From assembly GCA_015680685.1 (NCBI GenBank), contig MNCI01030356.1:475571-539570 (forward strand): a stretch of DNA of 64,000 bases. The letters are read 5' to 3'. Origin of the DNA: Gnetum montanum (taxonomy: Eukaryota; Streptophyta; Gnetopsida; Gnetales; Gnetaceae). The first letter of the stretch is position 1. Each line of letters starts with the position of its first letter. Made by a program: the position numbers and the translations under genes. The notes below the pieces were generated by a model. The model ran no database searches and was not told the DNA's origin. It worked only from the letters and a program-made list of their open reading frames with translations. This document shows positions 47,379 through 56,540 of this stretch, one piece after another.

Positions 47379-50154
47379 ATGGCCCCAAAACGTGCATAGA
47401 AAGGGGGTCCTATTCAAGGTGGAGCGAAACAACCTTGGAGAAGTGGAAGACGAGTTCCTGCCAGACAACATACAGAACATGAGGTGCAATCATTCAGCAT
47501 CCATCAAGAAGAACCTCCTACCAGATGGTCCGGGCAAGTAGAAAGAGGATTTGCTGCTACGCCTGAACCGGGACAACAACTAACGTTGCCCCCGAAATGT
47601 GTTCAGGCTATCCATACGAAGTCCACAGTTGCTACAGTGATTGTGGAGCTTAACTTCAAATCTTTTGCAGAGTTTGCTCCTGAGGCTGTTAGGGATCACC
47701 TTAAAGGATCTCCCTTATGGCCTGTCCTCTCTAAAAATGGTGCTTGGTACATAGGTGAAATGTACCTATTCTGGCACAATAAGGAGCAAGGAACCACGGT
47801 TACCATTTGTGGTGTGACAGTAGACTTTTTTGCTCAAGCAATTTTGGAAGTGTTAAATCTTCGAATTTTAGGCCCCATGTTGCTCGGTTATCTACCCGAT
47901 TGGACCCTGATGTGCGAAAGGATTGGTTAGAGAAGGCTTATGGTAGAGATAAAGCTTTTGGTGAGCTGACGATGGAAGAGTGGGTTTATTTCAAAATGGG
48001 AACCTATCACCTCTTCCCCACAAAAGGCTTAAAAAGAATATCTACGTATGCAGCTAGGGAATGTGTAGTGTTGATGGAAAAGGTTAACGCTAACCTTCCC
48101 CATCTATATTTGATGGAGATCCTAAGGCGATTTGAAGAATGGAACATAGGGAAGATGGCACTGCCCTTTCCTTACCTTATCAGGAAACTGTGCTAACGGG
48201 ATGGTATTCGGGGATACACAAATGACATCCTCCAAAAAGCCCAGAACGCTTCTTATGCTGAGTTATTAAAGGCGCCAGCTTCAAGAAAGAGAACTGGAGA
48301 AGATCTGGGACCATATGAAGAAGAAGAATAGATGACTGGACCACCTGCAACTCAACTTGTAGGACCCAGTCAACCTCCAGCCATAGGTCCCAGCCAACAA
48401 TAAGAAGCAGGACCTAGCACAGACCAGGATCAGCCAACAACAAGAAGCAGCATGAGCCGTCTTAGGGCCATCGTCGAGACGGTTAGTTGGGGAAGTCATG
48501 ATGACACAAACCTCTTCCACGTCATCGATGATGTCGACCAGCCTACTATTTCATTAGATCGCACAAGGGGTGAATTATCAATTGAAACAGGAGGAGGGGA
48601 AAGCAGATGGTCACAACAGATCTCTGGAAATGTGGCATCTTTTCATGTGCAGTTAGAGACTAGTGAAGGGGCCACTATGGTGGTCATGCAACACCAGGAT
48701 GCCATGGGAGCTACTGATGTGATCACTGACCACATCAAGGAATTCTTTAATGTACCTGTTGTGCCACCGGTAGATCTTTTAGGAGTACAAGATGCTCAAA
48801 CTCTTGCCAGAACCTCAATGAATCCAGCGGAACATGAGGATGCACTGGACAGATTGCTTCAAACAGGATAAGTTTTGACGTCTCTGTTTGACATCCCCCA
48901 GGATGTAACAGCAATTCAATTAGACCTGATTTCCACAAAGGGGAAGCTGGTCATATCTGAAGTAAGGGCTGAGCATGCTGAAGCTGAAGTGCAGAAACTA
49001 CAAGAGCAGCTCGTAGCCTTACAAGTAGCATAGCGGGATCCTTTGTAATTTGTTCCCATAGACCAACTAAAAAATTTCAAAACTAAGCAATTAACAAAGC
49101 TAATTACAGAAATAAGAAGTTGGCAGAAGAAAAGGAGATAGCCACTTGGGATGCCTCCGCAGAACAAGTGCAAACTCATGTGCATCTTAAGGCACTCAAG
49201 GCCTTAGAAGAAGAGAATAAGCAGTTGGTTGTAGATAATCTTTAGTTGACTTCTATGGAAAAACAAAAGAATGTTCTCAATGAACACTTTCATCAGCTAC
49301 GAGAATAGTTCATTCGAGTCAACCGAGATGTCAACTGTTTAGCCAGAGAAAATTGAACCCTCTCAATGGAGGAGGTATGCGCTATTCGTCAGAAATCAGC
49401 AATCAAAATAAGTGCATGGCAGAATGAGGCTAAACGACATGAGAAGCTGAAGGAGCATTTTCGTGATCAGGTGGGGATGTACAAATAAATCCTGGAGAAT
49501 TAGATCCATATGGCCAAGGCTCAAATCAACAACATCAGTGCTCAGCACAATAATTGGAGGCTCGTATTGGACACTTACGCCTTCGCCCACTAAGAGGAAG
49601 TTAAGAATCGGGACTTGCAGATCCAAGACTTAACAGAGTACATGGAGTTGGCAAATCTCTGGTATGCCAACCTTGCCATGTTAACAGTAGGGCATCTGAG
49701 GTTAGAGCTTGAGTAGTAGGTAGCTTCCACCCACATTAAATTTGAAGTAGAATTTGCAAAGTGTAAGAAGTTGGCTGAGAAACTAGATGTCACAATTTTT
49801 GAACTTGTGGTCGTAAAAGAAAGCTACCAGGGCCAAAAGGACATTGTAACTGACTTGGCTCGAAGGCTAATAGACCTTCATGAATACAAAGATAAAGCCA
49901 GAGCCTATGAAGAGGAATGACGGGTGTTTGCGGCATGGTATGTCAAAGCCAATCAGATGTTCCCGCAACTACCCTGTCCGTGGGAAGTGCTGACTCCATC
50001 AAACATCGGAGCATTAGCATGGATGGAACAAGACCCTCAGACTGAAGAGGAGAAGCTCCAGTCCATACTTCAATGCAATCAAGCTTCAAAGCCTAGAGCA
50101 CGTGACAAGGGAAAACCACCCATGGAGGAGCCACCACCACCAGGAACTACATGA
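47379..50154 (+). pseudogene. Element C accessory gene: plant transposon-protein domain plus long coiled coil
   Basis: About 925 codons from ATG 47379 to TGA near 50152, needing two frame changes (about 47840-47900 and 49085) and crossing several stops. Residues 85-300 form the N-terminal domain: ELNFKSFAEFAPEAVRDHLKG, NGAWYIGEMYLFW, EWVYFKMGTYHLFPT and KMALPFPYLIRKLC. The spacing and the P-x-L-I-x-x-L-C end resemble Pfam Transposase_32. A PSQP-rich linker follows (about 48340-48460), then an acidic middle and, from about 48930 to 49920, a heptad-like charged coiled coil (KLAEEKE, LKALEEENKQL, LTEYMELANLWYANL). The tail is KPPMEEPPPP. There are no membrane segments, so an envelope role is unlikely. 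Best seen as an element-specific structural or nuclear protein. Function unknown. Confidence 0.75.
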
Positions 50155-50320
50155 GTTCCATTTTTTGTAGTGTAGCATTTTTTTTTGTTGTGTCTTCCCA
50201 CACTACGGAATTAGTCCATTTCTTTTTCTAGTTAATAATCCCATACCTATCCACTGTGTAATTAATGAAGCTTTTTCTCCTTGTAACTCAAGGACGAGTT
50301 TTTATTCAGTCGTGGGGGTA
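50155..50320 (+). promoter_or_regulatory. 3' untranslated region and polypurine tract of C
   Basis: A T-rich stretch is followed by AACTCAAGGACGAGTTT and, adjoining the LTR, CGTGGGGGTA at 50311-50320. The GTGGGGG run is the plus-strand primer. The CTCAAGGACGAG motif is shared with B. Confidence 0.8.
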
Positions 50321-51230
50321 TGATGAGACGCAATTTGCATAGGCTGCAATATTGCGTACGTGATATCGCATCCCCTAGGATATCGTGTACACGATATCGC
50401 ATCTTCCCTACAATATCGCGTATGCGATATCACAGTCCATCGCCATATCTATAAATAAGATGCAGCTCTTCCTTGTAGAGGATATAGTTTAGTTCTGTAG
50501 AGAAGCTCTAGTAGTTTGATCCCTACAAAGTTAGATTTTTCCTGTGTTTGCCCGCAATGTGGTGAATGTAATTGTACGGTGTCTTTATTTGAGTGTGCTG
50601 TACTTGGACACACACATGACCGGAAATAAAGATCAAGATTACTTCATCATTGCAGCATTCACTTTGTTATTTATTTAAATGTTATTTACTATTTTCTCTC
50701 TCTCACCCTTAAACTCCTAGAACGCGAAACGAGTACAACTTGATTACGAGCATTTAACTGTGACTACTTGGTAGCCCAGTGGCGTAGCTAGGATCTATGC
50801 TTGGTAATCTCAGTGGTGTATTTGGGATCTACGCTTGGTAATCCCAGTGGCGTACCTAGGATCTGCGCTTGGTAGTCCTAGTGGTAGTCATGCACGAAGT
50901 CCAAGATGTGTACGGTTGATCAAGGAATCGGTTGCTCGTCGCAGTTAGGCTAGATTAGATTCTCTTACCCTTTCCCTCCTAGCTTAGCTTAGTTAATATT
51001 CTTTTCCATTGCCTTCAGGAGTAGCATAGATTAGGAACACATCATACACCTCATCTGGACTAAACCATACGTGACAAGTACAATACTAGTCTAGGTGGGA
51101 AGACAACGAACTACGACCTAAGGCTAACTATCTAGGTGTCACAACTAGTCCATCTGCGGAGTTTGACTGAATCTCACGTGCGATGCTCGTTTCATATGGT
51201 TGAGTGTAGGGGGTACCTCACCACTCATCA
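50321..51230 (+). repeat. 3' LTR of element C
   Basis: 910 bases, the same length as the 5' LTR. Three palindromes are at 50348-50367, 50379-50398 (perfect, GATATCGTGTACACGATATC) and 50412-50431, with TATA at 50449-50457. The ~34-bp array is at about 50766-50884. Confidence 0.92.
50348..50457 (+). promoter_or_regulatory. C 3' LTR promoter: three 20-bp palindromes and TATA box
   Basis: The three dyads are spaced about 32 bases apart, roughly three helical turns, and are followed 17 bases later by CTATAAATA. The 5' LTR keeps two of the three. Confidence 0.75.
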
Positions 51231-51847
51231 AGTGTGATGATTATAATTGTACGACACCTTTATTCGAGTGTGACGTACTTCAACACACACATGACCAGAA
51301 ATAAAGATTAAGATTACTTCATCATTAAAACATTCACTTAGTTAATCATTTAATTGTTATTGTTATTTATTTCTTTCATAGTTAATAACTCTTCACCCTA
51401 AACTCCTTAAATGTAGAATGAGTACGACTTAATCATGAGCATTTAAGTGTGACTACTTGGTAACCCAGTAGTGTACCTAGGATCTGTGCTTGGTAATCCC
51501 AATAGTAGTCATGCATGAGGTCCAATATGTGTATGGATGATTAAGGAATGGATGCTCATTGCACTTAGGCTAGCTTAGATTCTCTCTCCTATTTCCTCCT
51601 AGCATAGCTAAGATTATTTTCCATTGTCTTGAGGAGTAACATTAGTTTAGGAACATATTATACACCTCACTCTGGACTAAACCATACATGATAAAGCCAA
51701 TGCTAGTCTAGGTGGGAAGACAGTGAACTACAATCAATGAGTAACTATCTAGATACCACAACTAACCCATCTACAGAGTTCAACCAGATCATAAGTGAAA
51801 TGCTTATATTCGTATGGTTGAGTGTAGGGGTACCTTGCCACTCATCA
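51231..51847 (+). repeat. 5' LTR of element D, second part
   Basis: It opens with the second AGTGT copy and continues D's LTR with sequence homologous to the downstream two thirds of C's LTR (GTACGACACC, ACACACATGACCAG, AGATTACTTCATCATT). It includes a shortened ~34-bp array and the end CTCATCA. Confidence 0.85.
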
Positions 51848-51869
51848 TTGGTGCCATTGCCAGGGATGG
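51848..51869 (+). promoter_or_regulatory. Primer-binding site of element D (tRNA-Asp type)
   Basis: TTGGTGCCATTGCCAGGG follows the LTR directly. It differs from C's site by transitions at CpG positions. Confidence 0.8.
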
Positions 51870-51979
51870 TGCTAGTTATTTAGATTAGTTACATCATCCA
51901 AGATCACTGTAACAAAGTATTAATGATACATCTTTTAGAAAAATTTAATTGTAATTAAATCACACACAAATTTACAACC

Positions 51980-54304
51980 ATGTCTCTCCCACAAGACTAT
52001 GACAACGCAACAACTAGTAAGGTAATTGATTAGAGAACCAATGAATTATATAATGATGAAGATAAAGTTTGGAGTACTCAACCTTATGTAGGAGTCCCCT
52101 ACATTCATGAACACCCCAATGGTACTCAAATACTTTCATCATCCAACTCTAACACCTCTAGTAAGGACCAAAAATCCCATAGAATGAGGAGGACTAAAAG
52201 GCCTAGGACCTTCTTAGTAACTAATAGGAATCTATTGGGGGATGATTGGAAAACTCATAAAATTCATAATGAGTTTTACAGTTCCTTTTCTTCCTTTACT
52301 CCTTCAACGTTAGATTGTGACATAGATGACTATCTTTCAAGGGATCGATGTAGACCTAAAAACTAAGCTCACAAGGAAAATCGAGAACACCAACATGAAG
52401 GACAACATTGTTCCAATGCACAAACTCACAACCCACTTAGTGATGATGAACCCCTACTGGCCACTAAGAGCCTAATGTTTATACAAGAGGTTGTTCAAAT
52501 ATCCCGTAGGCATCATAAGGAAAGCCATCTACCTAGGCTTGATTTAAACAACTTTCTCAAGTTTGTAAAAGGCTATGATTTAGATCTGCAACAACATATA
52601 CAAGTCTTCTACGATGCCTACATATGGAACAATATCAATAATGGGTGGAAAAAACTTAATCTCTTTCCTATGACACTTGTTCGCCATGCAAAAGTATGGT
52701 ATGGGTCCCTAAAACCAAAGTCAATTCGATGTTGGCCAACAATGATAGAACTCTTCGCTGAATGATATCAAAGCTATGCTAGAGTGTCAGCCTTGATGAG
52801 ACAAATCCAAGAATAAAAATAAGAGCAACATGAACCCTTGGAGATGGCCTTAGAAAGATATTATGCTTTGTTAAACAACTTCCTAGGCCATGGATTCTTT
52901 GAGGAAAGGCTAATGTACCATATCATAGATGGGCTCTGTAATGAAACAAGGGAAACCCTAGGGATGTATGCCTGAGGTCAACTATATGAGCTACAAACCC
53001 ATGAACTCCGAGAGCTTATTAAGTAGGTAGCAAAAGAAGAAGGAAAAATGGCTAAATGGGAGAATGTTAAAAACTCTCAATGGGATCAAAATCTCAAATT
53101 AGAAAAGGTCCATAACCATAAAGAGGAGAAATCAACTCACTGCAAGGAGGTGGAACCATCTTTGCTAGTACTATAATCATTAGATGAAGTTAAGGCAAAG
53201 ATCAATAGGATGATGGAATGGATACATGGAAAATATGAAGAATATGCTAACAATAGTAGAGACACAACTATGCCAAATCAAGAAATAGGACAAGACACTA
53301 TGTAATAATTAGGACAGAGGGTAGAAGATAATAAGAATAAGAACTCAACTGCCAAGTTCACATATCAATGCAATGTTTGTTTGTACGATCACCCCAAAGG
53401 CCAATGCCCAATTTTATCACATTTACATAAGAATTGGGGAGGAATTTTACATCTAGATTTTGTATAGAAATATCAGGCTCAACCACAATGGCAAAAGCCC
53501 CAGTCGTGGGGGAAGCCATCACCAACTTAACCATATCCTTTGTATGTCCCAATGCCAAATGCTTACTATGTTCAACATCTTGTTTCTCCAACCAGATGAT
53601 CATCCTCTACTTCACATCATCATTATCATTCTCTAGAATACTATCCACTCATATCCTCATCGCCAAGGTCACCACATCATGTACCTTACACTTTTCCTCA
53701 ACAAAAATATTCTCATCCTTCACCTCCTTATACATCACCACTAGTTGTTCCTGAAGGGTTTGCACTGCAACATCAACCCATGAATTTTTCTTGTGCTACT
53801 ATAGACAATATTAGTGGAAACCCACCATACCAAAGGCACCCCTTCTTTAGACGTGACCGTCAAAAGGTACACCTTAGTTTTGAAACCACTGCATCCTCCA
53901 ACCCAGCACAAGTCCAACATTGTGATGCATCTTCCTCTTTGAACCCAATGCTTCATGTTACCTTATCAGAGCCACCAATTAATACTTAAATAATCATGTG
54001 GCCTAGTGAATCTAGCCATGAAGGAAAACATATTGATCCTTGCATACCATCTTATGGTCACGAGTGCCATAGTGGGTTAGCTCCTTATCACATGACCACA
54101 TTTTGTAATCTTCCCCACTATGCCTACTACATTCAAGTGTGTGAACCCCAATTTGGGTATATCCCTACCACCACCTCGAAAGACACTCAGTGGTTTGGCT
54201 ATGACTAGACTCCAATGTTTCCAAAATGCTTGGATCCAAATCTTCCATTTATTAATTCTAGCCATGCTCAATCATTTAATTATGGGGGGTATCCCCCATT
54301 CTAA
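51980..54304 (+). pseudogene. Element D gag
   Basis: Homolog of C's gag over its full length, about 775 codons from ATG 51980 to TAA 54302-54304, with stops near 52032, 52362, 52762 and 52814 and many later. It carries an N-terminal stretch of about 85 residues (around 52110-52400; serine/arginine-rich, ending in DDYLSRDR) that C lacks. The capsid block (PRLDLNNFLKFVKGYDLD, FPMTLVRHAKVWYGSLKP) and the knuckle CNVCLYDHPKGQC (about 53369-53410) are clear. It ends YGGYPPF. The stop at 53174-53176 lies at the same place as C's stop at 44347. Confidence 0.8.
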
Positions 54305-55690
54305 CAACAGCAAAATTAATAAATTTTTTCCTTTTCTTTAATTTTATAATATTTTTTTTTCCAATTTTTCATCTTTCAATTTATTATTTTGTCTTTTTTT
54401 CTTTTTATGAGTAATCTCATCTACAAATAAAACACTCATGTAACTCATTGGTTGAGGTGTTGTTCTATGCTATCAAGTCTCAGATGACTAATTACTTGAA
54501 TAGGGAGCTCATAACATCCACCTACTTGTTCCATTAATAAGAGGTTCTACTCTGGGTATAATAATATTCTTAACATCATAAAAACTTAAAAAGTAATTTT
54601 GTGCTCATTATACCTAGAGCGAAGAAGGATGGACTAAGTGGGAATGGCTAGGGTGTGACATCAAGGGGACTTGTGGATTCTCTTTGGTGACATATGTAGG
54701 AGTATGATGTAGCTTGGTTGTATTTAGATCCTTGTAGATCTAATGAAAAATGGAGTAAGATTAATCAAAAGGCACTCAATCAAGGAAACTCAATGCTATT
54801 CTAGGGGGTTCCACTAGAAAGACATGCACTCATGCCTGAAGGTAGGCAACTTCTTTGGATTAAGCATTCAAAAAAGAAAAGAAAGAGAAAGCAAGAAGAG
54901 TGTGCCAAAGCAACCACATAAACAAAAAAAAACATGTGTGCCCCAAAGAAAAATCACTCCTACCTGGAACAAAATGTCAAGTGATCATATGCCTTGTTGT
55001 CATGATGCTCTTATGGTTGTCCATCATTTAATGAAGCAATGCAATGTCACTGATCAGAGGAATGGACTTGGTCCTAATTTTTGAGTGAAGGGTTAATGAC
55101 ACATTAATCATGCCTTACACTAAGGATTCATTGTGCCCTAGGCTAGTTACCTCATGTTCCACTCTCTGCAATCCCTTCTACAATTCACCTCATCTTGCTA
55201 TCCATGTAATTGGGACTTGTGGCTTGTGTAGCTTTGAATTTATACCTCATCATGGTGGTATTTAAGTGTGTATGTTTTGTGAAATTGGTGTAGATTACAT
55301 TTAACCCTTCTAGTGCCTACGAACATTTTAAGGTGTGGTTACATAAGGGCATTATAGGTTGGAACTTGCTTTGGGGAGGATCCGCTTGCGTGACTTTTGT
55401 AATTTGCACTCATCACACATTACCTTCACATCATTTTACACCCTCTGAGTATTGCATTACCACCATTCTTCTTTCCCTTATCATCCTTTTGGTTCAAATG
55501 TTCCTATGCGCAAACACATGTCCTCTTTCCTCATACTCTTCATGACTTTCATTGCCAGATTTTACACCATTATCCTTTTTATGCCTTTAGTCCTAATCAA
55601 TATTACCCTGGACCATTTCCATCAACTTCAAGTCCTTCATGTTTGAGTTTGGAATATCAAAAATTTATCATTTTTATTAAATACCATACT
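54305..55690 (+). other. T-rich tract and conserved non-coding spacer of element D
   Basis: The T-rich tract is at 54320-54420. The spacer blocks are GTGACATCAAGGGGACTTG (54654-54672), GGGGGTTCCACTAGAAAGA (about 54804-54822) with CATGCCTGAAGG, CAATGTCACTGATCAGAGGAATGGACTTGGTCC (about 55040-55070) and TTTGGGGAGGATCC (about 55370-55383). Order and spacing match C. The 86-codon frame at 54824-55084 is not kept in C. Confidence 0.6.
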
Positions 55691-55703
55691 CTAAATAGGC
55701 TAT

Positions 55704-55800
55704 GATATCGTGTATGTGATATCACATCAAACACGATAGTGTGGCCGCGCTATCGCATACGTGATATTGTGTCACATGAAACTGTAAATATGGATCCCCC
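55704..55800 (+). promoter_or_regulatory. Internal promoter-like region of D upstream of the accessory gene
   Basis: GATATCGTGTATGTGATATC (55704-55723) is an imperfect dyad of the same class. A second degraded dyad (GATAGTGTGGCCGCGCTATC) follows at about 55735-55754, then TATCGCATACGTGATA. ACTGTAAATATGG at about 55791 sits where C has its TATA box. It is more decayed than C's copy. Confidence 0.5.
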
Positions 55801-56252
55801 TGCAAATGTCAACATCATTTGCAACTGTTCACGCAGGATATTTTTTCAAATTTTCTTCTATGACTTGCAACTTGCGCATATCTTGTTCCAACAGCCATAA
55901 CTCGCTTGCTAGCACTCTGATTTTCATTTCGATCGAACCTTCTAAACCTAGAGTGTTCAGCTTAGTCGTGGGTGAGGGATACACTTTGAATTGTGCATAA
56001 AATTTTTGAAATTCATCATTACCCAAAGGACACTATCAAGGATAATTAATTATAAACATGTGCCAAAAAAAATTTCATCTCCTCACTTATACTGAGAAAT
56101 TAAAAATTGTGAAGCCACCTAGTTAAAGTGGGTTAAATATTAAAATCTTTTGGGGGCATTCTCACAAAAATTCCTACTTTAAATCACACGGAATAAGAGA
56201 CGAATAAATTAAGGCAAGAAGTAAGGTATAACTTAACTTTGGTAAGCAACCT

Positions 56253-56281
56253 TACTAATGACTGACCCTGTGTGATTGCAG
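56253..56281 (+). promoter_or_regulatory. Branch-point and 3' splice-site-like signature before D's accessory ATG
   Basis: TACTAAT (56253-56259) and TGTGATTGCAG, ending at 56281, directly precede ATG 56282, as in C. A GGTAAGC about 14 bases upstream of TACTAAT looks like a donor but is too close to pair with this acceptor. Confidence 0.45.
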
Positions 56282-56535
56282 ATGGTGCCAAAGCATGGAC
56301 AACAAGAAGGACCCTCTCAAGGTGTGTCCAAGTGACCTAGGAGAGGTAGAAGACAAGTGTCTCCTGAACAACATATAGAGCAGGAGGCTCAATCATTTAG
56401 CATCCATCAAGAGACTCCTACTACTATACAACTGAGATAGGTAGAAGGAGGAGTTGTTGTAGCACCTGAATCGGAACAACAACTCACGTTGTCCCCAGAG
56501 TGTGTTCAAGCCATCCGTGAAAAGTCCACGTTAGC
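56282..56535 (+). pseudogene. Element D accessory gene, 5' fragment
   Basis: 85 codons in one frame with two to three stops, aligned to the start of C's accessory protein (MVPKHGQQEG..., AQSFSIHQE, ESEQQLTLSPECVQAI). It is cut at about 56535, where element E begins. C continues past this point, so the break is the E insertion. The rest would lie beyond the right edge of the window. Confidence 0.75.
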
Positions 56536-56540
56536 TGCCC

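Larger units (their letters stand above)
42398..51230 (+). mobile_element. Element C: complete non-autonomous Athila-type element (8.8 kb, no pol)
   Basis: Two 910-base LTRs (42398-43307 and 50321-51230) begin TGATGAGACGC and end CTCATCA. Perfect AGTGT duplications lie at 42393-42397 and 51231-51235. Inside are a tRNA-Asp-type primer site, gag, a T-rich tract, a conserved spacer, an internal promoter-like region, the accessory gene and a polypurine tract. No protease, RT, RNase H or integrase is present. The LTR pair differs by eye at about one base in fifteen, less than A or B. It would need pol in trans from a relative such as an Athila-like autonomous element. Confidence 0.9.
42192..56535 (+). 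mobile_element. Element D: pol-less Athila-type element, split by C and truncated by E
   Basis: D begins with TGATGAATCATG at 42192. Its 5' LTR continues to 42397, is interrupted by the complete element C, resumes at 51231-51236 and ends CTCATCA at 51847. A primer site, a gag, a T-rich tract, a conserved spacer, an internal promoter-like region and the start of an accessory gene follow in the same order as in C. At about 56535 the accessory gene is cut by element E. D's 3' LTR is not in the window. No RT, RNase H or integrase lies between gag and the accessory gene. Confidence 0.8.

Noticed and set aside
42398-50457. Regularly spaced palindromes considered as a CRISPR-like array
   Set aside because: Only two or three copies per site with related spacers, in a plant retrotransposon promoter. 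There is no array or cas context.
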